Shown here in pieces: positions 55,799-59,580 of a stretch of 64,000 nt of DNA (position 1 is the first letter of the stretch; each line of letters opens with the position of its first letter). The notes beneath the pieces are model-generated. The model searched no databases and had not been told where the DNA came from. It saw only the letters and a program-made list of their open reading frames with translations. The translations under genes and the position numbers were made by a program. The stretch comes from Nymphalis io. Lineage: Eukaryota; Arthropoda; Insecta; Lepidoptera; Nymphalidae. The stretch covers positions 4,340,001 through 4,404,000 of the forward strand of contig NC_065911.1 of the NCBI RefSeq assembly GCF_905147045.1, given 5' to 3'.

Positions 55799-56659
55799 GC
55801 TGACTGGTGTACTAATCACTGATTTTTAATTATGCTTATATTAATTTGGCTTCGAATCTACGATTTTCCAAATGCTATACGACCAGTGTAACATTGAATT
55901 ATTGAATCTATTTTCGATCGAGTGGTTTACTTATTTATATCAATTGGTTATGTTTATAATTTTTCACTCAGTTATAAACTGCGGGTGATTTAAACCACAA
56001 ATAGAAAGTTTTCAGTTCTATTACCATTGGAATCACGACTACAGGAACGGCTCCCGTTATATACACGATAAAGTATAGTATATAATATATATAATGACGA
56101 ATTAATTATATTTTCATGATGAAAATTTTTACGAAAAATATACTGTTTATGGTCTTATATATTTTTATGTTTAATACATGAGATAGGCGGACTATACCGA
56201 TAAATAAATCTTAGTTGACTATGTAGAGCTTAGTAAAACCTCGTTAACCATTGCGCTGTGTCGGAGAATTAATTTCATTCTCACATAAATATGATTATAT
56301 ACAATTATAAATTACCATAAGATTATTTACAGATATATATATTTTTTATGGATAATTATATCCATTGTAATTAATCTTTAGTGAATAATTTATATATGTA
56401 TATACGCTTATGAAAAAAATGTTAATGATTCATATAAAAAAAAAACAAATCTCATTTATGTGCGCAAAAAGGGCATGAATCACTTGCCTTTCGCGAAAGG
56501 CGATTCCAAATTAGAAACACTGATTAACGTTTGACATAGTTGAAATAATATGTTTACCAATCGAACGATAAACTCTATACACAATAAAACATCATAAGAT
56601 TAATGTAACCTTACTTTAATATTGATCCCGGTAAGAGATTGAGCGACTGGGCCCGCCAT
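19833..56659 (-). CDS. CRMP: dihydropyrimidinase / CRMP-family amidohydrolase, complete 14-exon gene
   Basis: Coding exons, in transcript order: 56659-56615, 55387-55293, 39955-39771, 39344-39268, 31194-30997, 29820-29674, 29084-28958, 27118-27013, 24481-24333, 22358-22171, 21479-21395, 21221-21081, 20742-20620, 19912-19833. The sum is 1746 nt, 581 codons plus TAA, with every exon phase compatible. Family knowledge: dihydropyrimidinases hydrolyse dihydrouracil and dihydrothymine in cytosolic pyrimidine breakdown, while CRMPs are catalytically dead relatives that act on the neuronal cytoskeleton; Drosophila makes both types from one gene. Seen here: HTH at 77-79, K169 in INSFKMFMAYKD, H202 in IHAENG, H258 in YIVHMMSK and D336 in ASDNCTF, so all six metal ligands are kept. 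After about residue 468 the chain has a Ser/Pro-rich CRMP-like tail ending in a PPGGKSS motif. I found no alternative CRMP-type exon. Splice sites are by eye; no transcript was available. Confidence 0.9.
20620..20742 (-). CDS. CRMP: CRMP/DHP exon 13, unit B (tail)
   Basis: Residues 515-556, LSISNKQMEGLSVSGC and on to DLQNSTFSIS, which parallels the CRMP tail motif with FSLS. The donor is AGCA|GTGAGT. If the intron were retained the frame would end three codons later (SSE, TAA at 20612-20614), so a slightly shorter read-through form is possible. Confidence 0.85.
21081..21221 (-). CDS. CRMP: CRMP/DHP exon 12, unit B (tail)
   Basis: Residues 468-515, FGKFLNTPPDSPTVYGARNE followed by a Ser/Pro/Gly-rich stretch ending TNGTPT. 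This replaces the usual GKFIPRKPF segment and is predicted to be flexible. Identical to its unit A copy. Acceptor CTCAG|GATTCG, donor ACCG|GTGAGC, phase 1. Confidence 0.88.
21395..21479 (-). CDS. CRMP: CRMP/DHP exon 11, unit B
   Basis: Residues 440-468, GQHVIGSPQYVIVNGRVCLD then DGELRVVEG, the last strands of the small beta domain. Identical in sequence to its unit A copy. Acceptor TTTTCAG|GGTCAG, donor GAAG|GTAACA, phase 1. Confidence 0.93.
21984..22084 (+). repeat. S2 SINE 3' end (unit B)
   Basis: Orthologue of 4757-4860; no head. Confidence 0.85.
22171..22358 (-). CDS. CRMP: CRMP/DHP exon 10, unit B
   Basis: Residues 377-439. It encodes RFVSVSSAAAARVFHLWPRK followed by AAGADADLALWDP and ends HHHAVDFNIFE, matching the family blocks for strand and loop packing near the active site. 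Very GC-rich. Acceptor GCGCAG|GCGCC, donor GAG|GTACTG, phase 0. Confidence 0.95.
22388..22608 (+). repeat. degenerate S1 repeat (unit B)
   Basis: Diverged S1 from TATAGGCGGACGAGCAG to GATGAGTGGGTGGTATCA, just upstream of exon 10. Longer than in unit A. Confidence 0.7.
22750..22975 (-). mobile_element. 3' end of an L6-family LINE, 5' truncated
   Basis: Reverse complement of the 3' end of L6 (52850-53060), with its poly(T) at 22748-22758. Flanked by GCATT on both sides; unit A has a single uninterrupted GCATTACAC here. A dead-on-arrival insertion of about 226 bp present only in unit B. Confidence 0.85.
23288..23540 (+). repeat. S4 SINE, tRNA-like head and (ATT)n tail
   Basis: The head has GGTTGGCGTGGTTGGTGG and the B box GGTTCGATTCCC; the body includes CATGACCATGTCTGTTTGTC and TTTGGGATCAGATGGCC; the tail is ATTATTATTAT. 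Imperfect 65-70-bp direct repeats flank it (23213-23287 and 23563-23637). Unit A keeps only the tail, at 6977-6997. Confidence 0.85.
24150..24316 (+). repeat. S5 repeat (unit B)
   Basis: Orthologue of 7575-7742, ending about 16 bases from the exon 9 donor. Confidence 0.75.
24333..24481 (-). CDS. CRMP: CRMP/DHP exon 9, unit B
   Basis: Residues 327-377. It starts DDLQIIASDNCTF, with D336 as the last metal ligand, then GKGNFSKIPNGVNGVEDRM and an ILWQKAVNTG end. Acceptor TTCCAG|TGACG, donor ACAG|GTATTA, phase 1. The S5 repeat begins about 16 bases past this donor. Confidence 0.95.
24601..26041 (-). mobile_element. L3: CR1/jockey-group LINE, 5' truncated, intact RT
   Basis: Absent from unit A, where AATAT and ATTGAGTATG are joined at 8029. 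The 3' end is (ATA)n, as in CR1-like elements. One frame is open from the truncation point (26040, in an LPQDWKHAIVTPIYKKGDK segment) to 24677. The full RT lies here but the endonuclease is missing. No clear target duplication beyond about 4 bases. Confidence 0.92.
24677..25930 (-). CDS. L3 reverse transcriptase ORF
   Basis: 417 codons from the first Met; the frame continues upstream to about 26040. Motifs in order: GFVQKRSTITNLL, VYLDFERAFDRVPH, GVPQGSVLSAYLFGIYITDL, FADD at 25487-25498 (AAFFADDGKFF), RDLGVLITSDLKWEKHI and the C-terminal LEERRLRGDLIETYKIL block typical of CR1/Rex-like elements. No stop or frameshift, which suggests a young insertion. Confidence 0.9.
   Translation of the reverse strand: MEKIISNQLMQFLSRECIISPRQHGFVQKRSTITNLLSCVHPWTKDLDKNIPVDVVYLDFERAFDRVPHKRLLKKLEHIGVRGALLNWIENYLSDRTFQVRVGNSLSQRKQVLSGVPQGSVLSAYLFGIYITDLVELIKSQAAFFADDGKFFANPLISSGQLQDDLNRIQEWTKDWIISLNTSKCSVLHLGRTNPKMVYSLKEKIIESVNVQRDLGVLITSDLKWEKHIITIVKKANSFIYVIRRSFQMMTIGVFLKIYKTYIRPLLEYAFQIWNPYYQKDINLLENVQRKATKIPHVLRRKSYQERLHALQFTTLEERRLRGDLIETYKILNHHYDLPDIQNIYNPKNNDRTYRGHQTKLNRTPTCKQAAHNFLSNRVVSNWNKLPEEIVLATSVNAFKNRLDTWLKSQKLSLLQK
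26188..26980 (+). repeat. expanded 22/24-bp minisatellite
   Basis: About 35 head-to-tail copies of GTATCGTGGTGTGGCGAGTG plus GT, with a two-base longer variant (GTGTGG). Units near the ends carry CGAGTAGT, GTATCATGG or GGCGTGTG variants. It fills intron 8 starting about 30 bases beyond the exon 8 donor. Long frames on both strands arise only because the unit lacks stops. Confidence 0.97.
27013..27118 (-). CDS. CRMP: CRMP/DHP exon 8, unit B (unusual donor)
   Basis: Residues 292-327, GSHYGNACFRHAAAHV then LSPPLRARDTPAAIVDALA. The only phase-compatible donor that keeps the family alignment is CGCA|GTCTGT, a weak site; reading on to the next GT would put a TGA in frame at the start of exon 9. 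The exon is far more GC-rich than its surroundings. The expanded minisatellite starts about 30 bases into the following intron. Confidence 0.85.
27151..27341 (+). repeat. S1 repeat, 5' two-thirds (unit B)
   Basis: Orthologue of 8391-8580, just upstream of exon 8. Confidence 0.85.
27493..27590 (+). repeat. S1 repeat, 3' end
   Basis: AACACAATAATACCAAGTGC to CTACCACCAGT. Present only in unit B, inside a locally duplicated stretch. Confidence 0.8.
27804..28291. mobile_element. hAT-like MITE
   Basis: About 488 bp. The right end is CCACGTTGGGAAACACTG, whose complement CAGTGTTTCCCAACGTGG is a typical hAT terminus; the left end, CCGTGTTTTCTAACC, is a degraded match. Flanking 8-bp sites are CCCTAGAC and CCCTAGCA. 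The interior is AT-rich without an ORF. Present only in unit B. Confidence 0.65.
28958..29084 (-). CDS. CRMP: CRMP/DHP exon 7, unit B
   Basis: Residues 250-292. It contains LYIVHMMSKSA, with H258 as the fourth histidine ligand, and ends IGETLAATIGTDG, the family's conserved turn before the HYW region. Acceptor TTTCAG|ATGAAC, donor GATG|GTATGT, phase 1. Confidence 0.95.
29247..29428 (+). repeat. S2 SINE without head (unit B)
   Basis: Orthologue of 9510-9686. Confidence 0.8.
29450..29592 (-). repeat. S3 SINE tail (unit B)
   Basis: Orthologue of 9712-9855. Confidence 0.65.
29674..29820 (-). CDS. CRMP: CRMP/DHP exon 6, unit B
   Basis: Residues 201-249, 49 codons in phase 0. It begins IHAENG, where H202 is a metal ligand, and continues with the conserved TGPEGHALSRDEEVEAEAVN. 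Acceptor TGCAG|ATTCAC, donor CAG|GTAAAA. Confidence 0.95.
30027..30209 (+). repeat. S5 repeat, second copy (unit B)
   Basis: Orthologue of 10285-10467. Confidence 0.75.
30649..30967 (+). repeat. S2 SINE, full length (unit B)
   Basis: Orthologue of 14158-14468 with the same tRNA-like head and a (TGTAC)n end. Confidence 0.9.
30997..31194 (-). CDS. CRMP: CRMP/DHP exon 5, unit B (carbamyl-lysine)
   Basis: Residues 135-200, 66 codons in phase 0 at both ends. It starts VCCDYALHVGVTWW (dihydropyrimidinase-like) and contains K169 in INSFKMFMAYKD, the lysine that is carbamylated to bridge the two metals. Acceptor TTCAG|GTG, donor CTA|GTGAGT. A full S2 SINE ends about 30 bases downstream of the donor. 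Confidence 0.95.
32837..34549 (+). CDS. L4 gag head fused in frame to a nested L6-type fragment
   Basis: 570 codons. Residues 1 to about 360 are L4 gag, with a low-complexity Pro/Ser/Arg region then LPTKVYIRGLPLDTPPEKVI. From IDDCSALPP on, the frame runs into the nested L6-family RT fragment (ASGPDGIPVIVLKKCAAEL), jumps over a deleted RT core at LFQLSL, and ends with the L6 C-terminus plus vector-like run-on. It is a chance chimera, not a designed fusion as far as I can tell. Confidence 0.8.
   Translation: MSEGREPPPPPLDQRKRGRSRSGIARSVVRRDIFDNSTVPVTLTPAAAPRIRIIHAETGGEDVHRAAEADFAATVAESSAGTEGAKRPRPDSSAESLEGEDKRPKTDVSPASPPYGSPQDSASSSRAASPTTGEASEEGRPRELPPPRSPSPMEGGSQDIWPRDSTSYAALPSTVEEKTASRTTSPQPGPSGVSYAAAAAAPASPRSRAPAPVPAPRTTPRSSYPPITAERLPNWTRHFEVLKSKLGHAPNARPLGKEMRFLPGSAEEFRVIQRHFTEAMNQDKTISWFCYSPAAELPTKVYIRGLPLDTPPEKVIAALRSLGFPAQSAKAIPGGRGRHGCTYFVQLVHLKEQELRSDIFIDDCSALPPTIPACGHTMPDIKIRQRDVRAELQSLDIRKASGPDGIPVIVLKKCAAELSPVLTRLFQLSLTVKVTNTLEPLQLRREIAALSAFYRLYHGECSEELFSLIPASPFLLKSTRAGSRCHRLTVTSIPSRTKKFGNSFFCRTSKKWNSLPAHVFPSSYNPGSFKRGVKRHLAGGKAKAASAERFSRLYWPSSRLDSTTTYHQVE
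33919..34591 (+). mobile_element. nested L6-family LINE with internal deletion
   Basis: Aligns with L6 at 51340-51546 and then at 52610-53060, lacking about 1.06 kb of RT core. It ends in poly(A) at 34578-34590 and is flanked by TTTAT (33914-33918, 34592-34596). It splits the L4 gag between the PRE_C2HC-like segment and the zinc knuckles. Confidence 0.88.
34620..35452 (+). CDS. L4 gag zinc-knuckle part (frameshifted)
   Basis: First frame 34620-34955: CHRCQAFGHSSANCH, CVRCAGEHLARDC and CANCAKAHTAKDRRC, three CCHC-type knuckles that bind RNA in LINE Gag proteins. A second frame from 34952 continues with an Ala/Lys-rich tail ending ALAKLNSS at 35452. The ATGA overlap at 34952 is a frameshift within what was one ORF1. 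Confidence 0.8.
35446..36323 (+). CDS. L4 ORF2 endonuclease (broken)
   Basis: Begins near the end of ORF1 with LYWNPGGIRGHVRELTLLAQ and VILLGETKLS, then in another frame VGDLNAKHHAWGSR and VNYDLNTQHLPI. These are endonuclease-exonuclease-phosphatase blocks of jockey elements. Frame changes near 35740-35840 disable it. Confidence 0.78.
36352..38130 (+). CDS. L4 ORF2 reverse transcriptase (one nonsense codon)
   Basis: One frame broken only by TGA at 37225-37227: RKAPGPDGITNAALMQLP, YRPITLLSHIAKLFERLL, GVFLDMEKAFDRVWH, then after the stop VPQGSCLSPRLYAVYTDDI, LYADDSAYFSS and CYLGCHLDRRL. All RT blocks and both YADD aspartates are present. The C-terminus ends at 38130 in an acidic run. Confidence 0.85.
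38624..38839 (+). repeat. S1 repeat (unit B)
   Basis: Orthologue of 16597-16810; marks the right end of the duplicated unit, in intron 4. Confidence 0.88.
39075..39225 (+). repeat. S2 SINE fragment in intron 4
   Basis: Diverged S2 body (TTAAGTGCTTAATTTGTGTT, AACTTGCATGTGTCGG, ACACATGTGTACCCACCAA), ending about 40 bases from exon 4's donor. Confidence 0.65.
39268..39344 (-). CDS. CRMP: CRMP/DHP exon 4
   Basis: Residues 109-134, DYVLPQKGQSLIEAYNHW and on to ADNK, a close match to the family segment after the GGTT motif. It ends in phase 0 at AAG|GTAAAT. This is the last exon before the duplicated block; no second copy of exons 1-4 is present in the window. Confidence 0.93.
39561..39735 (-). 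repeat. S5 repeat in intron 3
   Basis: Reverse copy (CACGGTAGCATGCGATCCCG to CCGTGGGGGAAACGCGTAAC), with a (G)n run near its middle. It lies about 35 bases from the donor of exon 3. Confidence 0.75.
39771..39955 (-). CDS. CRMP: CRMP/DHP exon 3 (HxH metal site)
   Basis: Residues 47-109. It contains MPGGIDPHTHFELEMMG, where H77 and H79 are the first two metal ligands; true CRMPs lose the second histidine (HTR instead of HTH). It then has the conserved KTADDFYKGTRAAVAGGTT. Acceptor CAG|GGAAGT, donor GTCA|GTAAGT, phase 1. Confidence 0.95.
39985..40140 (-). repeat. S2 SINE, 5' half with head
   Basis: Reverse copy with tRNA-like head (GGTTTGAACCCACGATCATC, CACTAGGCAATCTCGGC) and the first body part. 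It begins within 30 bases upstream of exon 3's acceptor, so the exon 3 upstream region is SINE-derived. Confidence 0.82.
40141..41640. other. intron 2 segment, nothing recognised
   Basis: AT-rich, with a faint S2-head-like stretch at about 40570-40690 (AAGTGGCTAGCTCACGTGAA). No ORF with family features. Confidence 0.5.
41645..42000 (+). repeat. S3 SINE, near full length
   Basis: tRNA-like head CTCGTTGGTCTAGTCGC with B box GGTTCAATTCG, then a body of about 290 bp with CGTGCCTCGGAAAGTACGTA and GTTTGCGCACACACTTGTGC, ending GATTGGCCGCCGTGGCC. The best copy of S3 in the window. Confidence 0.82.
42015..42165 (-). repeat. degenerate S1 copy
   Basis: Weak reverse match to S1 (AAACATCTTAGTTTCCAAGG, TTACCATCAGAGGGCCCAT), adjoining the S3 SINE. 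Confidence 0.5.
42623..42735. repeat. two abutting AT-cored palindromes
   Basis: Palindrome 1 spans 42623-42678 (arms with GACCGTCCTT/AAGGACGGTC around (AT)10). Palindrome 2 spans 42678-42735 (arms with AGTTCGATGAATAAT/ATTATTCATCGAACT around an (AT)n core). Both are perfect in the arms and share one base at the junction. Each could extrude as a hairpin. Confidence 0.95.
42740..44450. other. intron 2 segment, nothing recognised
   Basis: AT-rich, with only short chance ORFs (for example 42932-43132). I see no repeat family or coding similarity. Confidence 0.5.
44452..44752 (-). repeat. S1 repeat, full length
   Basis: Complete reverse copy, CTACTGGTGGTAGGGCTTTG to CCGCCTTCCTATTCTATA followed by a (A)n run of 18. 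Good reference copy of S1, about 290 bp plus an A tail. Confidence 0.9.
45028..45126 (+). repeat. S2 SINE 3' end
   Basis: GGAGCAGCGTGGTGGAATAA to ACATTCACATGCTGTTAC; head missing. Confidence 0.85.
45550..45730 (+). mobile_element. 3' end of a jockey/CR1-like LINE
   Basis: Frame 45550-45666 reads RTAKVWNTLPTSVFPTTYNM then GTFKSRVNRHLLGKRAPS and TAG, the usual C-terminus of such RT ORFs. A short 3' UTR with CTTTCCATCAGGTGTGATA and a poly(A) of 10 follow. 5' truncated to about 180 bp. A family different from L6. Confidence 0.75.
45985..46526 (-). repeat. S4 SINE interrupted by an S1 copy
   Basis: The reverse S4 lies in two parts, 45985-46147 and 46441-46526 (with CGAACCCACAATCTTCGGCG and CACGCAAACCGGCTCATC). 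The forward S1 between them is flanked by ACACAAAT on both sides, a target duplication. Confidence 0.85.
46150..46440 (+). repeat. S1 repeat inserted in S4
   Basis: Full-length S1, from a T run and TATAGAATAGGAAGGCGGAC to CCTACCACCAGTA. Its flanking 8-bp repeats show that S1 moves with target-site duplication. Confidence 0.88.
46840..47140 (-). repeat. S2 SINE, full length
   Basis: Reverse copy with tRNA-like head (GGGTTTGAACCCACGATCAT, ACTGGGCCATCTCGGC). It ends at AACAGCCTGTGAATGTCCCA, next to a (ACGTAA)n stretch. Confidence 0.9.
47141..48669. other. intron 2 segment, nothing recognised
   Basis: AT-rich with several long A/T runs. The 62-codon ORF at 47930 shows no family features. Confidence 0.5.
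48670..48838 (-). repeat. degenerate S1 copy
   Basis: Reverse match: TGAGTGAGCCAGTGTTACTA, CACAAGGGACATAACATCTT and a diverged end. Confidence 0.65.
49858..50190. repeat. S3 SINE cluster in opposed orientations
   Basis: A reverse S3 tail (49858-49957), then a forward S3 head (49958-50080; CTCGTTGGTCTAGTGGC, GGTTCAATTCCCAGG), then a reverse S3 head (50085-50190; ACTAGACCATCGAGGCAG). The two heads form a loose inverted pair. Confidence 0.75.
50285..50530 (-). repeat. degenerate S1 copy
   Basis: Weak reverse match: GGTGGCGTACAGCC, CACTCATCATTTTTTCTACT, GGCGCATTGGCGATGTAAG. It lies just upstream of L6. Confidence 0.5.
50698..53075 (+). mobile_element. L6: jockey-group LINE, 5' truncated, long open ORF2
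   Basis: The frame opens at 50698 in the last endonuclease residues (SSDHGLIST) and runs to 52953. A 3' UTR with GGTGGAGTAGAGTCATTTGC and an A-rich tail follow. Related 3' pieces are at 22750-22975 and 33919-34591. The upstream endonuclease is missing or too degraded to see; the 5' limit is uncertain. Confidence 0.9.
50743..52953 (+). CDS. L6 reverse transcriptase ORF with YAED in place of YADD
   Basis: 736 codons counted from a GTG; the frame itself extends upstream, so no true start is implied. In order: FTRECADAVSSKQAAYHAWI, KASGPDGIPAIVLKKCAAEL, NYRPIAITSILCKLMERIL, GFRPKRSTGDLLAYVTH, VSLDISKAFDRVWH, GVPQGSVLSPTLFLLHINDM, then CYAEDSTVHGGY at 52093-52128 and a C-terminal SLPAHVFPSSYNPGSFKRGV. 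The catalytic box carries Glu for the first Asp (GAG at 52102-52104), which should impair polymerase activity. There are otherwise no stops or frameshifts over 2.2 kb. Confidence 0.9.
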   Translation: MPQAKLPPSTVCKRRVWHYKSADWDGMRDYYASVPWKERCFSGNDPTASAAAVANEIMLGMEYYIPSSDLINRGTRNRWFTRECADAVSSKQAAYHAWINGCISGASNIDSLKANYIKNSKSCRKAYTRADAQRIVQIGHDLISHPRGSRSFWRLTKSVQNNFCQPSLPPLRNPDGSLAHSPQEKADLLAKLFADNSVIDDCSAQPPTIPSCGHTMPDIKIRQRDVRAELQSLDIQKASGPDGIPAIVLKKCAAELSPVLSRLFQLSLSSGFVPEAWRRANVQAVPKKGDRSDPANYRPIAITSILCKLMERILNNQLIHYLEDHCLINDRQYGFRPKRSTGDLLAYVTHLWGEAIDKHGESLAVSLDISKAFDRVWHRSLLSKLPAYGLPAQLCTWIASFLHKRSLRVLVDGCASQFYVVNAGVPQGSVLSPTLFLLHINDMLSLGNIHCYAEDSTVHGGYHGRAVAGRAETEERRENLVIELDRTLELIAKWGSDNLVDFNAKKTQVCALTEKKSPFSPLPSLCGTPLMIQSKIAMLGMDVRCDLSLRNYIEAIIKTASRKLGVLNKVRRFFTPQQLCLLYKTQVRSCVEYCSHLWDGSAKHLLEALDRLQRHAVRIIGDVKVTNTLEPLQLRREIAALSAFYRLYHGECSEELFSLIPASPFLLKFTRAGSRCHRLIVTSIPSRTKKFGNSFLCRTTKKWNSLPAHVFPSSYNPGSFKRGVKRHLAGRQGGDG
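53085..53630. other. intron 2 segment, with a short palindrome
   Basis: AT-rich. The only structure noted is an odd-length inverted repeat at 53494-53526 around ACGTTCCCGATTCGGGAACGT (one extra base at its centre), plus a further half copy at 53525-53539. Confidence 0.6.
53631..53887 (-). repeat. S2 SINE 3' two-thirds between AT tracts
   Basis: A (AT)n tract at 53631-53664, then reverse S2 (ACAGCCTGTGAATGTCCCAC to AATCACAAATTAAGCA), then another (AT)n/(GA)n tract to 53920. The head appears lost to the second tract. Confidence 0.82.
53921..55250. other. intron 2 segment near exon 2
   Basis: AT-rich. A tRNA-like SINE head of an unassigned family may lie at about 54953-55015 (CATTGGTTTAGTGGTTAACA, GGTTAAAATTCGGG). 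No coding feature. Confidence 0.45.
55255..55282. repeat. (GT)n microsatellite
   Basis: About 12 GT units in intron 2, ending about 10 bases from the exon 2 donor. Confidence 0.9.
55293..55387 (-). CDS. CRMP: CRMP/DHP exon 2
   Basis: Residues 16-47. It encodes the first beta strands of the amidohydrolase fold, including the family-typical NRLLIKNGRVVNEDG. The acceptor is CAG|AGTTCC and the donor AA|GTAAGT, leaving phase 2 into exon 3. A (GT)n microsatellite lies just inside intron 2, about 10 bases past the donor. Confidence 0.9.
55755..55796. repeat. (AT)n microsatellite in a short palindrome
   Basis: About 20 AT units with AAATTATA/TATAATTT shoulders, upstream of exon 2 in intron 1. Confidence 0.85.
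56615..56659 (-). CDS. CRMP: CRMP/DHP exon 1 (start codon)
   Basis: Encodes the first 15 residues, MAGPVAQSLTGINIK. It starts at an ATG preceded by GTAGCA and ends in phase 0 at an AAA|GTAAGG donor. The exon is short and was found by working upstream from exon 2, so the start is well placed but not proven; an alternative first exon could exist further upstream. Confidence 0.75.
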
Positions 56660-56827
56660 TGCTACAAAATACCGCGAAATACGTAAAATCCGTACCGCGT
56701 CAACAATATGGAGTCGCGTCGTTCGCGCCGCGATGGCTGAAACTGAAAATGTGATGCCGAAAATAGAAGTTGCACTCGTTCACACTGGCGACTTAAAACG
56801 TATTAGAAAGTCCGCACCAATGCGACA

Positions 56828-56834
56828 TTTTATA
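56828..56834 (-). promoter_or_regulatory. possible TATA box upstream of CRMP/DHP exon 1
   Basis: TATAAAA on the minus strand, about 170 bases upstream of the start codon. A TCAGT initiator-like motif lies at 56742-56746, too far (about 85 bases) for the usual TATA spacing, so the two may belong to different start sites. The GC content between them is above the local average. This is motif evidence only. Confidence 0.3.
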
Positions 56835-56839
56835 CGTTA

Positions 56840-58665
56840 ATACACACACTATAGCTGCAAGTAATGTACTTAATACGATCAGAATATTACAGTAGACGCA
56901 ATAACTAATTAATTGTTATAATGACGATGAATTAAATAACATTTGATTTCGTTTCTCATATTGACGTAACATCCGTTTTAAATTATGTAATTTCATTTGG
57001 CTCGATGAAACGTTTTTGAAAACAACGTTTATATCGCAAAATAATAATAAATGTACAAATGTATTGATTTTCTCACTATATCATTGCACTGTATGAGCTA
57101 TTTTGATAAACATTTATTCAACTTCATTGGTGTGTGAGTGTGAGTTAAAAATCTGACTGAATTTTAAGCCAGTACCATTGAATCGATTGGAGCTAAAATT
57201 TTGCATACTATTTTGGACTTGGTGACAATATAATGGTACTTTATTGTAATTTGTAACACACACAGAAGCTTGTTTCCATGTTACATACTATTGCTACTTA
57301 CAATTTTTTAAATAAGCATCATTCCTTAATTAATAAAGCATACCAAGTACCGTGATAAGTTAGGAATTGTGATATACTTTGTTGACTTAAGTAGTTAAAA
57401 ATAGAAATTTTATTTTTGTATAATTTGTTTAATTTCTTATACTTTATATTTATTTATTCCATATAATATTATTGAGAGCCTTGATGGCCTAGTGAAAAAA
57501 ACACGTCATGCGCCTATATAATATGTATATATGCGTATATAATAAATTCTACATAATTCGTAAGTATGATAATTTATAACCATTATCTGTTTGTTTATAT
57601 CAAATTTAAACTGCTCATTTGAAATGAGCCTTAAGTCGCTCAAGTTAGCCGTCTCTCTCGAACTTAGTCAAAACAAATATAGCCGCCCTTGTCGGTGCTT
57701 GCACCACACAATGAGTAAATAAACACTTCACGTGTGATAATAGGGTAAGTACCGAAAACTGATTATAAATTCTTGATAATTTCTTTAATTCGAATGCCAC
57801 TTGCATTCAAATTTAAATTAAATAATACTGTAAATAAATTTCACGTTGATAGCTTACTAATATATATTGTTTACGGGTAGGTAGTTAAATAACACAAATG
57901 TCTCCTTTCGAATGTCGAATCAATGGTGTCAGAAAGAGAGAAAGAGGCTTGCATTGTTTATTCATTAAAAATATTAATCGAAGTCGTGTTTGAGGAAAAA
58001 GCTTGCGAGAGCGCGTGTATATATAAATAAATCCAAAATGTTACGTGTTTTTCTTCCATAAATGTGTTCCACCGCGTTATAAATATTATAATATGCACCC
58101 CTTTGACATGGTACAAGCAAATTAATGGTTATAAAAAAATACTAATTAGTATCGATTGAAGTTCGATTCGCTTGTAAGTATTTTATTAATTCATCTTTTC
58201 GAACACTTGCGTTTCTTCCCATAGCATTAATTTAAATATCTCCACAAAAAGTATTCCATGCAATGACCATTTTTCTTTACTGAAAAATTATTAAAATATG
58301 CTTAGCCAATAGCATACGTAAGCGCTCTGACAGCCGTTAGCTACTTAGTTACGAAACATACAATAATATTTTATAGTAATATAAAATTAATTAATGTTTA
58401 ATGTTAAAATTCTCCTTCCTTCTGGAAAATTTACCAAAATTATGGCCAAAATCGCATCAAAATCAATAGTATTATTTGATTAGGTGTAATTACTACTAGT
58501 GAATCAAAACAAAATAACAGAAGCAATCGAACAAACGGACAGACGCGGAAAACCTTTGTTTTCTATGTATATACCTTTTGTTATGTTTGATTTTTATAAA
58601 TCCAGACTTTTACAATCTTCATCGTCGATTACAACATCATGAAACCGCAAACTTCAGATAAGTTC
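56840..58665. other. upstream flank of the gene, nothing recognised
   Basis: AT-rich. A fragment like the S2 head lies at 57478-57500 (CCTTGATGGCCTAGTGA). No coding feature. Confidence 0.5.
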
Positions 58666-58667
58666 GT

Positions 58668-58915
58668 TTCTTTTTATTTATAGAATAGAAAAGCGGACGA
58701 GCATATGGGCCACCTGATGGTAAGTGGTCACCAACGCCCATAGACATTGGCATTGTAAGAAATGTTAACCATCGCTTTCATAACTAATGCGCCACCAACC
58801 TTGGGAACTAGGATATTATGTCCCTTATGCCTGTAATTACTGCTGTTTTACGGTAGAATATCTGATGAGTGGGTGGTACCTACCCAGACGAGATTGCACA
58901 AAGCTCTACCACCAG
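58668..58915 (+). repeat. S1 repeat
   Basis: Forward copy with an internal deletion in the CTGGCTCACTC part, ending CTCTACCACCAGTA. Confidence 0.88.
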
Positions 58916-59108
58916 TAAATTCGTTCTATCAAATGGACCATCTCGGCTTTGAATAGTACTCATCTATAAATAAATGTCGATAAAGACGTCAAATATACGA
59001 GAATATCTTACAAAGTAATTTTAACTATTTCGTTGAATCATACAGTATATTGGGTTGTGGAAATGGCTGGCAATTTCCGTGTTTGCAAGTCAAAATCACC
59101 AATATACT

Positions 59109-59330
59109 TGGTAGGGCTTCATTCAAGCCCATCTGAGTAGTTACAAATATTCTATCCAGTCATCAAATATTCTACCGCCAAATAGCAATAGTGTTGTTTT
59201 GTTCCGGCTTAAAGAGTGATTGAGCCAGTGTAACTTCAGCCACAAGAGTATATCTCAGTTCCGATGTAACGGATGATTAATATTTCTTACAAGGCCGATA
59301 CCTTTGGGCTGGGTGACCATTTACCAGGTG
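59109..59330 (-). repeat. degenerate S1 copy
   Basis: Reverse, diverged: TTGGTAGGGCTTCATTCAAG, GTGATTGAGCCAGTGTAACT. Confidence 0.65.
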
Positions 59331-59337
59331 GCCAGCA

Positions 59338-59580
59338 CCTCTGAATTTTCATGTGCTTAATTTCTGTTTATAATTCATCTCGTGCTTTTCGGTGAAGGAA
59401 AACATCGTGAGGAAACCTGCATGTGTCTAATTTCATCGAAATTCTGCGGGTTGGTGGAATACTCATGTGAGTATTCCACCAACCCGCATTGGAGCAGCGT
59501 GGTGGAATAAGCTCCAAACCTTCTCCCCAAAAAGGGAGAGGAGGCCTTAGCCCAGCAGTGGGACATTAACAGGTGGTTAC
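59338..59580 (+). repeat. S2 SINE with internal inverted duplication
   Basis: Body of S2 without head. At 59445-59488 the sequence TGCGGGTTGGTGGAATACTC is followed at once by its own reverse complement; normal copies have only the second arm. Confidence 0.88.
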
